Origin: Streptomyces orinoci
GTDB taxonomy: Bacteria; Actinomycetota; Actinomycetes; Streptomycetales; Streptomycetaceae
Length of the DNA: 64,000 nucleotides
NCBI RefSeq assembly: GCF_003121295.1
Contig: NZ_PHNC01000013.1
Span: 1-64,000 of the forward strand
Reading direction: 5' to 3'
Shown here: positions 53,070 through 61,664 of the stretch, piece by piece
How the letters are laid out: every line of letters begins with the position of its first letter
How positions within the stretch are numbered: the first letter of the stretch is position 1
Position numbers and translations under genes: made by a program
Notes under the pieces: model-generated
Databases searched by the model: none
What the model saw: the letters and a program-made list of their open reading frames with translations, nothing else
Told to the model about the DNA's origin: nothing

Positions 53070-55817
53070 CTAGGAGACGGTCAGTTCGGCAATGCCCGTA
53101 CGGGACTTGGCAGCGCTCGCGCTGTGGAGCATCACGCGTACATATCGCGCGGACACCGCCCCACCGTGCGGGGCCTCGTGCCAGTGCCGGCCGTCCGGAG
53201 AGAGCTGGATCCGGTATGAGACAGGGGCGGGGCCGCTCCAGACGGGGGCGGCCTTGGTGACGCGTACGGTCCTGCCCAGGTCGGTGGTCAGTTCGCCGTC
53301 GGGACCGGCGGGGACCCAGGCCGTGGCGGGATTGCCGTCCACGGCGGCGGCCGCGTACATGCCGGGGTCCTCGGAGGAGGCGGTGGCGGCGGTGCAGCGG
53401 GCCAGGTTGCCGGTGGGGGTGAGGTCGGGGCGGCGGGTTTCGAGGACGGCCGGGGCCGCCTTGGTGAGGACGCGTTGGCCCTGCGGGGTGTCCAGGGTCA
53501 TGGGCGCGCCGCCGGTGAGCCGCACGGTGGTGTGCCGGGGGCCGATCCCGATGTCATAGGTACGGCCCTGCCAGTGCAGGCCGTGCAGGGTGACGCCCTG
53601 GGCGAGCTGCGGGGGCAGGGTGGGGTCGAGGTGGAGCCGGTCCTGGCGCATGCGCATGCCGGTCAGACCGTTGGTGAAGATCTGCAGGAAGCCGCCCTTG
53701 CCGGTGAGGAAGTCCTGGGCCGGCGAGCCGGACAGCGGGTCATCGGCACCCGCCTTGGTGCCGCGGGCCTCCGAGAACTCGGCGAAGGGGCCGCGGACGA
53801 ACGGCCTTACGGCGCGCTGGAGATAGGTGTAGGCGGAGCAGCCCGGTACACCCGTGGCTGCGGCGTCGATGGCGTGGACGGAGTCGGTCATGGCGGGGCC
53901 GTCGGGGTCGGTGCGCTGGGCGTAGTAGTCCAGGGTGTGCTCCGCGGCGTCCTGTGGCATCGGCCACTCCAGGGGGTACATCAGCAGCACCGTGTCGGCC
54001 TGTTTGATCCTGCTGCCCCGGTAGCCGTCGTACTGCAGGAAGACCTTGCGCTGGGCGTCGTAGGGGATGCGGATCCGGTCCGCGATCGCGGTCCACTCCC
54101 CCGGTGCGCGCTCGCCCAGCAGTTGGGCGGCGTGGGCGGCGTTGCGCAGGGCGGTGACGGCTCCGGCGTTGGTGAAGACCGCGTCATTGACGCCATTGCT
54201 GTACTCATCGGGGCCGGCGGTGTCCTTGATGGAGTAGCTGCCGTCGGTGTCGCGGCTGACCCTTCCGGCCCAGAACTGCGCTATGCCCTTCATCACCGGC
54301 CAGCCGTGCTCCCGCAGCCAGTTGGTGTCGCCGGTGGCGAGGTAGTACTGCCAGACGGCCAGGGAGATGTCCGACTGGAGGTGTATCTGGGTGCGGCAGT
54401 GGGGCGGGTCCACACTGTGGCACTCCTGGGCCAGATCGCCCTTGCTACCGCTGTTCCATGGGTAGAAGAGCCCCGGGTAGCCGAGCTTGCGGGCGTTCTC
54501 GCGGGCTCCGGCGAGGGTGCGGTAGCGGTACTCGACCACGGTCTTGGCGAGTTGGGGTGCGGTGGCCAGCAGGGCCGGGTACATCCAGGTCTCGGCATCC
54601 CAGAACACCAGGCCCGCGTAGTTGTCACTGGTCAGTCCGGTCGGGGCGATGCTGTTGGCGGCGCCCTCCCGGGTGTTGGCGAGCAGCCCGTACTGCGCGG
54701 AGCGTATCCATTCCTGCAGTTGGCGCTGCCCCGGCACCTCGATGTCCGATCGCCACAGCCGGGCCCAGGCGGCGGTGTGGGCGCGCAGCAGGGCGTCCCA
54801 GCCGCGCCGGGCGGCGCGCAGTGAGGCGGTGGTGGCGTCCTGGCGTGGCGCGCGCGAGGTCAGGGCGGTGTCCACGCCTATGTACTTGGTGAGTTGGTAG
54901 GCATGGCCCTTGCGAACGGGGAAGCTGAGGGACTGTTTGGCACTCAAGTCTCTGGCAACGCCGGCGCGTTGGTCGCTGGATGCGTGGACGCCCTCTCCGG
55001 GCCGCAGGGTTGAGGCCACGGCACCGTCGGTGCCGGTGCCGTCCGTGCGGAAGGCCACATCCATGGTCCGGCCGTCGCGGCCGGTGCCCTTGGTGCGGTC
55101 GCCGCCGGCGCTCTGGTGGATACGCCGGGCGCCACGGCCGTCCAGCAGATCGGTGACGGTGGCTTCGCCGTTCCAGCGCGGGGTCATGCTCAGCCGTACG
55201 GCGCCGGTGTGCGGGTCGTCGCGGTCGGCGAGCACCTCATAGACCAGGTCGGTCTTGCGGCCGTCGGCGGCGGTCCAGGTCAGGGAGGTCCGGACGAGGC
55301 CGCAGTGCAGGAAGAGGGTCTGGTGGTATCCGGATATTCGGCCCGGTTTTGTCAAAGAGTTGAAAGTATCGGGGTGTTCGCCACCGGTGCCGACGGTGAG
55401 ACCGGTCCAGGTCGGCAGGGCGGCGGCGGCCTGCCGGTCCCCAGCGGTCTGCTTGTTGTGGGCGTAGAGCCCGGAGACAAAGGAGCCGTCATAGGCCGGG
55501 GTGTAGAGCGGCCAGCCGGTCTTGCCCCCGCCGGCGTAGTAGCCCGCGCCATTGGGCGGTACACGCTGTCCCAGGTAGCCGTTGCCGACATAGGCGTGGT
55601 GGATGTCGTCGCTGTTGATACGGGTGCTGTCCAGGGTCCAGCCGTCGCCCGTGCGGCACTCCCCGGAGGGGGCGGCGGGGGTGAAAGGACGGGCGGCGGA
55701 GGGTGGTTGCGGCACTTGCGCGGCGGCCGCGGGGGGTACCGCGGCGATGAGTACGCCTGCGAGCAGCAGTGCGCAAAGACGGGCAGGACGCGGCCGCGCG
55801 CCGGGAGAGTACGTCAT
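53070..55817 (-). CDS. Secreted GH65 hydrolase with C-terminal discoidin-like domain
   Basis: This 915-residue protein has a Sec signal peptide and a GH65 catalytic region with the (alpha/alpha)6 barrel motif GPDEYSNGVND, in which Glu 538 is the general acid. VFWDAETWMYPALL and TDSVHAIDA are also family features. The last ~130 residues form an F5/8-type C carbohydrate-binding domain (GNLARCTAATASSED, then VSARYVRVML). The family includes acid trehalases and kojibiose-type enzymes. A trehalase-like or related alpha-glucoside activity outside the cell is likely. Confidence 0.9.
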   Translation of the reverse strand: MTYSPGARPRPARLCALLLAGVLIAAVPPAAAAQVPQPPSAARPFTPAAPSGECRTGDGWTLDSTRINSDDIHHAYVGNGYLGQRVPPNGAGYYAGGGKTGWPLYTPAYDGSFVSGLYAHNKQTAGDRQAAAALPTWTGLTVGTGGEHPDTFNSLTKPGRISGYHQTLFLHCGLVRTSLTWTAADGRKTDLVYEVLADRDDPHTGAVRLSMTPRWNGEATVTDLLDGRGARRIHQSAGGDRTKGTGRDGRTMDVAFRTDGTGTDGAVASTLRPGEGVHASSDQRAGVARDLSAKQSLSFPVRKGHAYQLTKYIGVDTALTSRAPRQDATTASLRAARRGWDALLRAHTAAWARLWRSDIEVPGQRQLQEWIRSAQYGLLANTREGAANSIAPTGLTSDNYAGLVFWDAETWMYPALLATAPQLAKTVVEYRYRTLAGARENARKLGYPGLFYPWNSGSKGDLAQECHSVDPPHCRTQIHLQSDISLAVWQYYLATGDTNWLREHGWPVMKGIAQFWAGRVSRDTDGSYSIKDTAGPDEYSNGVNDAVFTNAGAVTALRNAAHAAQLLGERAPGEWTAIADRIRIPYDAQRKVFLQYDGYRGSRIKQADTVLLMYPLEWPMPQDAAEHTLDYYAQRTDPDGPAMTDSVHAIDAAATGVPGCSAYTYLQRAVRPFVRGPFAEFSEARGTKAGADDPLSGSPAQDFLTGKGGFLQIFTNGLTGMRMRQDRLHLDPTLPPQLAQGVTLHGLHWQGRTYDIGIGPRHTTVRLTGGAPMTLDTPQGQRVLTKAAPAVLETRRPDLTPTGNLARCTAATASSEDPGMYAAAAVDGNPATAWVPAGPDGELTTDLGRTVRVTKAAPVWSGPAPVSYRIQLSPDGRHWHEAPHGGAVSARYVRVMLHSASAAKSRTGIAELTVS

Positions 55818-55980
55818 TGTTCTCCGTGGTCTTGATCTCTTCCAAGAGTCCCGCGACCTTAAATTGATGAACGCACAACGTCAATAGGCGTAGTTGTCCG
55901 TATGATTCTTGAAGTCATGGGTAGGACTGGCGAGATCCCGGCGCGCTCACTGCGCGTGGCACTCACCGGAATTCGTTGCG

Positions 55981-57300
55981 TCAGGGAAGGTCAGGACCCT
56001 CGGCCCGGTGGACGGGCGGCCGGGGCGGGAGGCGGAGTTCGGCCAGGGCGCCGCCGTCGGGGGCGTTGGTGAAGTGCAGGGTGGCGCCCAGGACTTGGGC
56101 CTGTCCGGTGGCAATGGTCAGGCCCAGGCCATGACCGGTCCGTCTGCCGCTCTCCGAGCCGCCCGACTGGCTGCGGAACCGTTGCGGGCCCTGGTCCAGG
56201 AGGTAGGCCGGGTAGCCCTCGCCATGGTCCCGTACGGTGATGACCTCGGCGTCCACGGTGACCACCACGGGCGGGCGGCCGTGCTTATGGGCGTTGGTGA
56301 CCAGGTTGCCCAGTACGCGTTCGAGTCTGCGCCGGTCGGTTTCCACCTCGGCGTCCCGGACCACCCGTACTTCGGTGTCGGTGCCGGTGGCCCGTACCGC
56401 CCGCTCGGCCAGCGGTCCCAGCCGGTGGGTGCCGAGGTCGGCCCGTTCCACCTGGGCGTCCAGCCGGGAGATCTCCAGCAGGTCCTCGGTCAGCCGGACC
56501 AGGGTGCGGACCCGGTCGCGTACCAGCTCGGTGGGGCGGCCGGGCGGCAGCAGTTCGGCCGCGGCGTGCAGTCCGGCGAGGGGCGTGCGCAGCTCATGGG
56601 CCACATCGGCGGTGAAGCGCTGTTCGCTGTGGAGCCTGGCCTGCAGGGCGGCGGCCATCGCATCCAGGGCGGCCGCCACGGCGGCGGCCTCGTCCTGGGC
56701 GCCGCCGGGACGCCTGGCACGCGGGTCGTTGACCCGGGCGTCCAGGTCGCCGGTGCTGATCCGCCGTGCCACCCGGGCGGTGCGGTGCAGCCGGCGGGTG
56801 ATCCGGGAGACCGAGGCCAGTCCAATCAGCAGGGTGACGCCGATCGCGGCACCGGCGGAGCCGATGATGGCCTCGTCCAACCCGCGCAGGCCGGCCGCCT
56901 GTTGGCTGTAGTCCAGCTGTACCGCCAGCACCCTGCCGCCGGTCACGGGCGTGGCGGCCCACATCACGGGATGCCCTTGATGGTCGCCGAGCTGGGTCCC
57001 GCGCTCATGCCGTCCGGCCGCCAACTCCCGCAGCGGCGCGGGCAGATCCGGCGGGTCCACCGCCGCGTCCGCGCCGAGGGGCTGCCCGGCCACATACGCG
57101 GTCACGGTGCGGTCCAGCTCCGCCAGGGCCGCGCCGCGCATCCGGTACTGCGTCTGCCGGTCCACCAGGACATGCACCAGCACACCGAGCACCACGGCCA
57201 GCAGGCAGCACATCACGGTGATGAACACCGCGGTCTTCCAATAGAGGGTCGCCGTCCAGGCGGGCAGGCGCCAGGGCGGGGACGGCCGGCGGGGGCTCAC
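55981..57300 (-). CDS. Sensor histidine kinase, CseC-like
   Basis: This 439-residue protein has two membrane helices around an extracytoplasmic sensor of about 115 residues, a HAMP domain, the H-box FTADVAHELRTPLAGL, the N-box LGNLVTNAHKHG and the G-box TGHGLGLTIA. The GTG start overlaps the lipoprotein stop by GTGA, so the two are coupled. No response regulator is next to it. CseC homologues sense cell-envelope stress with CseB. This one must use a distant partner. Confidence 0.92.
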   Translation of the reverse strand: MSPRRPSPPWRLPAWTATLYWKTAVFITVMCCLLAVVLGVLVHVLVDRQTQYRMRGAALAELDRTVTAYVAGQPLGADAAVDPPDLPAPLRELAAGRHERGTQLGDHQGHPVMWAATPVTGGRVLAVQLDYSQQAAGLRGLDEAIIGSAGAAIGVTLLIGLASVSRITRRLHRTARVARRISTGDLDARVNDPRARRPGGAQDEAAAVAAALDAMAAALQARLHSEQRFTADVAHELRTPLAGLHAAAELLPPGRPTELVRDRVRTLVRLTEDLLEISRLDAQVERADLGTHRLGPLAERAVRATGTDTEVRVVRDAEVETDRRRLERVLGNLVTNAHKHGRPPVVVTVDAEVITVRDHGEGYPAYLLDQGPQRFRSQSGGSESGRRTGHGLGLTIATGQAQVLGATLHFTNAPDGGALAELRLPPRPPVHRAEGPDLP

Positions 57301-58052
57301 GGCATACGACCCGGGGAGGCGGCGGGCGACGGAGAGTGCCAGTCGTACTCGGTGGACTGCAGCACCATGACCTGCCCGTCCCATGCGTAGACGGAGCGGA
57401 TCTCGTACCCGGGCGTCTCGGTGGGCTCGCGCATGATCAGTTTGTCGTCGGCCACCTCCACCGACTTGGGCGTCCCGGCGGCGTCCAGGATCCGGTGCAC
57501 CACACCGTTCCTGACCGTGTAGACCCAGATGGCCAGGGTGTGTCCGGTGCCCTCGACGCCCGCGATCAGCTCGTCCTTCCCGTCACCGGTCAGGTCGTGG
57601 TACTCCGCGGCCCGCACCGGGCAGGGCTCGCGGGTGTCGTTACAGGCGCGGATCCGGTTCTCGGTGCCCTTGTCGAAGGCCGGTGCCCCGCGCCGGGCGT
57701 CCAGGTCGCGCTGGGCCCGGACGACGGAGAGCACGGGCACCTTGTGGATGTCCCCGGCCGGGACCCGGGGCAGCGCGGGCAGCGGCATGGGCGTGTTGTC
57801 CCCGCCCGGAGCCGGGGAGGGCGGCGGGGCGGGCGGGCGGTCCGGCCACAGCCGCACCGGGCCGGAGACGGCCGGGGTGCGCCCGGCGCTCTGTGGCGTT
57901 CCGGTATCGGCGCACCCGGCCAGCAGCACCGCCGTGCCCGCCGTCACCACCGCCAGAACCGCCGCCCGCAGCACGGCGGGGCGCGGGCGCGGGCCGTGGG
58001 CCGCGGGCAGGGCGCGGGACGGCGCGGGGCTGGGCGGTGCTGGGTGGGACAT
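57297..58052 (-). CDS. Lipoprotein, CseA-like
   Basis: This 251-residue protein has a long basic N-terminal region, a hydrophobic segment and the lipobox LLAGC. The mature domain has AAEYHDLTGDGKDELIAGVEG (an FG-GAP-like turn) and ends EYDWHSPSPAASPGRMP. CseA is a lipoprotein that tunes a CseC sensor in the envelope stress system of Streptomyces. It lies directly before the kinase gene and overlaps it by 4 bases. Confidence 0.72.
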   Translation of the reverse strand: MSHPAPPSPAPSRALPAAHGPRPRPAVLRAAVLAVVTAGTAVLLAGCADTGTPQSAGRTPAVSGPVRLWPDRPPAPPPSPAPGGDNTPMPLPALPRVPAGDIHKVPVLSVVRAQRDLDARRGAPAFDKGTENRIRACNDTREPCPVRAAEYHDLTGDGKDELIAGVEGTGHTLAIWVYTVRNGVVHRILDAAGTPKSVEVADDKLIMREPTETPGYEIRSVYAWDGQVMVLQSTEYDWHSPSPAASPGRMP

Positions 58053-58281
58053 GTTCTCCGCGTCGCGTTACGGCGGTCAGACGGCCCGCCCACCGTAACC
58101 CATACCGCCACGAAACCGGTGCGGGGCTGCCGCCGGAGCGGGCCGGTGAGCCCGGCCTCAGCTCTTCGCTCCGGGACCCGTCACTCCGGATCGTCCCGGA
58201 TGACCGGCCCGGCCCCGCCGCCGCTACCTTCCACCCGTCGGTGCACTCCTCCAACCGAAGACAGCGGAACGGAGCAGAACT

Positions 58282-58776
58282 ATGCGCGGCATGCGAACGC
58301 TCCTGCTGGGCGGGGTCCTTGTCATCGTTTCCCTCGGCCCGGCGCCCGGCGCCCTGGCCCTGGGCCACGGTGCCGCCCCCGCGCCCAAGGCCACCGCGAG
58401 CCCGGCGGGTGCCCAGGACGCCGTCCAGACCTTCAGAAACCAGGCCACCGGCCGCTGTATGGACGATACGGACAACGGGTTCCGCACCTGGAGCTGCAAT
58501 GGCAGCAACCCGCAGAAGTGGTCCGTCCACGTCTGGAACGACGGCACCCGCCAGCTGCGGAACGTCAACACCGGCCGCTGTATCGAGGACACCGACAACG
58601 GCTTCCGCACCGTGGGCAGTTGCAGCTCGGCTCCGGAGCAGAGCTGGTGGGTCAAGGTCTGGGACGACGGCACCGTCCGCTTCCAGAACCAGTCCACCCT
58701 GCGGTGCATCGACGACAGCTCCCAGGGTTTCCGCACCTGGGCCTGCAACGACAGCCAGTACCAGAGCTGGTCCTGA
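58282..58776 (+). CDS. Secreted ricin-B lectin domain protein
   Basis: This 164-residue protein has a signal peptide and three RICIN-type subdomains with aromatic QxW ends (PQKWSV, EQSWWV, YQSWS at the C-terminus). Each begins RNQATGRCMDDTDNGFRTW or a close match. It probably binds galactose-type sugars outside the cell. No catalytic domain is present. It has GGAG before its ATG. Confidence 0.85.
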   Translation: MRGMRTLLLGGVLVIVSLGPAPGALALGHGAAPAPKATASPAGAQDAVQTFRNQATGRCMDDTDNGFRTWSCNGSNPQKWSVHVWNDGTRQLRNVNTGRCIEDTDNGFRTVGSCSSAPEQSWWVKVWDDGTVRFQNQSTLRCIDDSSQGFRTWACNDSQYQSWS

Positions 58777-58863
58777 GGCCAGGCCGCAAAGCGCCCTGCT
58801 TCAACGGCTGTTCCGGAGCTGTTCCGGATCACCTTCACCACCCACACCAGACGAGGGGCAGCC

Positions 58864-59874
58864 ATGAGACGTCCATTGCTCCGGCGTGCGATGGGGGCGC
58901 TCACGCTGACCCTGGCGGCCATCGCCACCACACTCTCCGCCGCACCGGCGGCGACCGCCTCGGACGAGGACGGGCCGATCGGGCGCGGCGAGGTGATGGA
59001 CCGCGCCTGGTCATGGGTCGCCGAACAGGTGCCGTATGCCAATGTCGGCTGCTACCGCAACCAGTTCGGCTGCTACCGCCCGGACTGCTCGGGCTTTGTC
59101 TCGATGGCCTGGCATCTGAGCCAGTCCCTGGACACCCTGCACCTGTGGAACGTCACCGCCGACATTCCGGCGGACGATCTGCAGCCCGGGGACGCCCTGT
59201 TGCGGGACTCCGGCGGCTGGCACCATGTGGCGCTGTTCGTCCGGTGGGCGGACGACGCCCATACCCAGCCGGTGGTGCGCGAGGAGTACGACGACGGTCA
59301 TGTGGCCGAGGAACGGGCCTGGGGCAATGGGCTCCGTGGCTTCTCCCCCCGCCGCTACAACCGGCTGGACGACCTGATGCCCTATGGCTCGATCGGGGCG
59401 AAGTACAACGGCATGGGCGGCCCGGGCGGTGTGCTGGGCCCGCCGGTCAGGGGCGAGCGCGACTCCATGATGGGCGGCCGCTTCCAGCAGTTCCAAAGCG
59501 GGATCATCATCTGGCACCCGGATGCGGCCTTCGCGGTCCATGGCGACATCCTCGGCGAGTTCTGGGCCACGGACGCGGAACGGGCCTGGGGCTTTCCGAC
59601 CATGGACGAGGCCGACGCGGCCCTGGCACCCGACGGGACGCGGGGCCGGTACCAGTTCTTCGAACGGGGGCTGATCCTATGGTCGAAGCCGACGGGTGCG
59701 CATATGGTGCACGGCGAGATCTACCAGGCGTTCCACAATGCCGGGCATGAGCATGCGGTGGGCTATCCCCTGACGGACGAGGTGGACGAGGCGGGCGGCG
59801 GCAGGGCCCAGAGGTTCCAGAAGGTCACCATTCACTGGAACCCGTCCAGGGGGACCTGGACCACCCCCAACTGA
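58864..59874 (+). CDS. Secreted NlpC/P60-like domain with LGFP repeats
   Basis: This 336-residue protein has a signal peptide, then a cysteine-hydrolase domain (RPDCSGFVSMAWHL with the Cys, WHHVALFV with the His) of about 120 residues. Three LGFP-type repeats follow (IGAKYNGMGGPGGVLGPPVR, AERAWGFPTMDE, AVGYPLTDE). LGFP repeats bind cell-wall polymers. It probably cuts or binds peptidoglycan. It follows the lectin gene by 87 bases on the same strand and may be co-transcribed. Confidence 0.86.
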   Translation: MRRPLLRRAMGALTLTLAAIATTLSAAPAATASDEDGPIGRGEVMDRAWSWVAEQVPYANVGCYRNQFGCYRPDCSGFVSMAWHLSQSLDTLHLWNVTADIPADDLQPGDALLRDSGGWHHVALFVRWADDAHTQPVVREEYDDGHVAEERAWGNGLRGFSPRRYNRLDDLMPYGSIGAKYNGMGGPGGVLGPPVRGERDSMMGGRFQQFQSGIIIWHPDAAFAVHGDILGEFWATDAERAWGFPTMDEADAALAPDGTRGRYQFFERGLILWSKPTGAHMVHGEIYQAFHNAGHEHAVGYPLTDEVDEAGGGRAQRFQKVTIHWNPSRGTWTTPN

Positions 59875-59892
59875 GGGCCCGCCCTCCGAAGT

Positions 59893-59943
59893 GGGCCCGG
59901 TTTCCGCACTCTTGGCCGTGTGAAAGGTGCGGAAACCCGGCCC
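59893..59943. terminator. Bidirectional terminator hairpin
   Basis: GGGCCCGGTTTCCGCAC and GTGCGGAAACCCGGCCC pair over 17 bases with one mismatch around a 17-base loop. It lies between the convergent LGFP and oxidoreductase genes. Confidence 0.72.
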
Positions 59944-59971
59944 GCCATGCCGGAGCTCACAGGGGGGCGGC

Positions 59972-60994
59972 TCAGCGCCATGGGTCGAGGGCGTGCTTGC
60001 CATGGGTGCGGCCCGACTGGAGTTCCCCGAGCACGGCCGGGCCTTCGGCCAGGGGGTGGACCTGGGGAGTGCCGGGCGGGTAAACGCCGCTGGTGATCAG
60101 GGTGTTGAGCTCGGCGAGCAAGGACTGGTAGAGGTCCGGGGCCGCGGTCGCCAGTGCGCCGATGTGCAGGCCCTTGACCTGGACCTGGTGGGTGAAGACC
60201 AGGTCGTGGGTGGTCAGGGCGGCGTCGCCGGAAGCGGCGCCGAAGACGACGATGCGTCCGGTGAAGGGTTTGGTGACCGCCAGGCTGACCTGGAAGGTGG
60301 CTTGGCCCACGGATTCCAGGACCAGGTCAACGCCGCCGGTCAGGCGCTTGATCTCCTCGGAAAGACCGGGCCGGGCGCTGTCCAGGACCACATCGGCGCC
60401 CAGCGCTTTGACGGTTCCGTGCTTGGCCGGGGAGGCCGTGGCGATCACCCGCGCGCCATAGTGACGCGCGAGGCGGACGGCGGCCTGCCCCACGCCGCCG
60501 GCCGCGGCATGGATGAGCACCGCTTCACCGGCCCGTATCCCGCCCAGTGGCCTCAATGCCGCCAGTGCGGTTGCCCAGTTGAGGACCAGGCCGAGGGCTT
60601 CCGCGTCCTGCCAGCCGGCGGGGACGGGCAGCACTCCAGCCGCCGGCATCGTCATGTACTGCGCGAAGGCGCCCGGGCCCGCTCCCACGACATGGGTGCC
60701 GACCGCGAGCGGATTTGCGACCTCCGGGCCGACGGCCACGATCTCACCGGCCGCTTCAAAGCCCGCAATATAGGGCGCCGTTGGTCCTCCTCCATAGGTG
60801 CCGAGGGTCTGCATCACATCGGCGAAGTTGACTCCCGCGGCGCCGACCCGGATCAGGTATTCGCCGGGTCCCGGGACGGGGCGGCGGTGACCGGTCGTCA
60901 GGGTCAGGTCGCGGGGCCCGTGGTGGGAGTGCTGGACCAGGGCTCGCATGGTGTTCTCGGTGCGGTGGCTGTGGTGCTGCTCGTTGATCTCCAT
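59972..60994 (-). CDS. Quinone-oxidoreductase-like MDR dehydrogenase
   Basis: This 340-residue protein is a zinc-free quinone oxidoreductase: GVNFADVMQTLGTYGG in the catalytic domain and AAAGGVGQAAVRLARHYGA in the NADPH-binding domain. No cysteine zinc lobe is present. The ATG at 60994 gives 15 extra His-rich residues before MRALVQHSHHG, and a shorter protein starting at 60949 is possible. It is 36 bases downstream of the MerR gene on the same strand, so the two form an operon. Confidence 0.88.
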   Translation of the reverse strand: MEINEQHHSHRTENTMRALVQHSHHGPRDLTLTTGHRRPVPGPGEYLIRVGAAGVNFADVMQTLGTYGGGPTAPYIAGFEAAGEIVAVGPEVANPLAVGTHVVGAGPGAFAQYMTMPAAGVLPVPAGWQDAEALGLVLNWATALAALRPLGGIRAGEAVLIHAAAGGVGQAAVRLARHYGARVIATASPAKHGTVKALGADVVLDSARPGLSEEIKRLTGGVDLVLESVGQATFQVSLAVTKPFTGRIVVFGAASGDAALTTHDLVFTHQVQVKGLHIGALATAAPDLYQSLLAELNTLITSGVYPPGTPQVHPLAEGPAVLGELQSGRTHGKHALDPWR

Positions 60995-61030
60995 GTCCGG
61001 CACCGTATGAGCTTCACGCCGGTGTCAAGG

Positions 61031-61408
61031 TCAAGCGGTGGCCGGTGACTTTGGGGGCCGGGCCTCCAGCAGGAAGGCGTCGAGGGCCGAGCGCTGGGCG
61101 CTGAGCTCGGCGATACGGGCGGCCAGCCGGTCGCGGTAGTCACGCACCTCGTGCAGGAACTCCGCGCATACCGTGCCCGGTTCGCCGTCCGGGGCGTCGG
61201 TGAGGTGGGGCAGGACCTCCCTGATCAGCCGCACCGGGAGCCCGGATTCCAGCAGTGAGCGGATGACCAGGACCCGGTCGATGGTCGAGGTGCAGTAGTC
61301 GCGGTACCCATTGCCGGAACGGCCGGGGACTATCAGGCCCTCGTCCTCGTAGTAGCGCAGGGATCTGGCACTGACGCCGCTGGCCTTGGACGCTTCGCTG
61401 ATCTTCAT
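61031..61408 (-). CDS. MerR-family transcriptional regulator
   Basis: This 125-residue regulator has an N-terminal helix-turn-helix (KISEASKASGVSARSLRYYE) and a helical dimer region. It has one C-terminal Cys and so is not a clear metal sensor. It probably controls the quinone-oxidoreductase gene downstream. The region upstream is shared with the divergent rpmG operon. Confidence 0.9.
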   Translation of the reverse strand: MKISEASKASGVSARSLRYYEDEGLIVPGRSGNGYRDYCTSTIDRVLVIRSLLESGLPVRLIREVLPHLTDAPDGEPGTVCAEFLHEVRDYRDRLAARIAELSAQRSALDAFLLEARPPKSPATA

Positions 61409-61458
61409 ACCCGGGGGCAACGTCCGGGCCCGCCACGGTGTTCCGGCCGACGACGAGA

Positions 61459-61473
61459 TGAAAATGAAAACCA
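61459..61473 (+). promoter_or_regulatory. Candidate Zur box before rpmG
   Basis: TGAAAATGAAAACCA matches the left half and ends of the Zur consensus TGAAAATGATTTTCA, 21 bases before the rpmG start. Zinc-independent L33 genes and CobW-like genes are typical Zur targets in streptomycetes. The right half is only partly conserved. Confidence 0.5.
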
Positions 61474-61494
61474 ATTGCGTGTACGGTGTGCTCC

Positions 61495-61659
61495 ATGGCC
61501 CGTAACGAACTGCGCCCCATCATCAAGCTCAGGTCCACCGCCGGAACCGGCTACACCTATGTGACCCGCAAGAACCGCCGCAATGACCCGGAGCGGCTGA
61601 CGCTGCGTAAGTACGACCCGGTGGCCGGACGCCATGTCGAGTTCCGAGAGGAGCGCTGA
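61495..61659 (+). CDS. rpmG: 50S ribosomal protein L33, cysteine-free (zinc-independent) form
   Basis: This 54-residue protein has the L33 pattern [20 protein letters not shown], then [20 protein letters not shown]. It lacks the four cysteines that bind zinc in the normal form, so it is the version made in zinc shortage. It lies 5 bases upstream of the CobW-like gene and forms an operon with it. Confidence 0.93.
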   Translation: MARNELRPIIKLRSTAGTGYTYVTRKNRRNDPERLTLRKYDPVAGRHVEFREER

Positions 61660-61664
61660 CCGCG

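Noticed and set aside
52748..53260. Plus-strand 170-codon frame before the GH65 gene
   Set aside because: No family features, no ribosome-binding site and overlap with the end of the GH65 gene.
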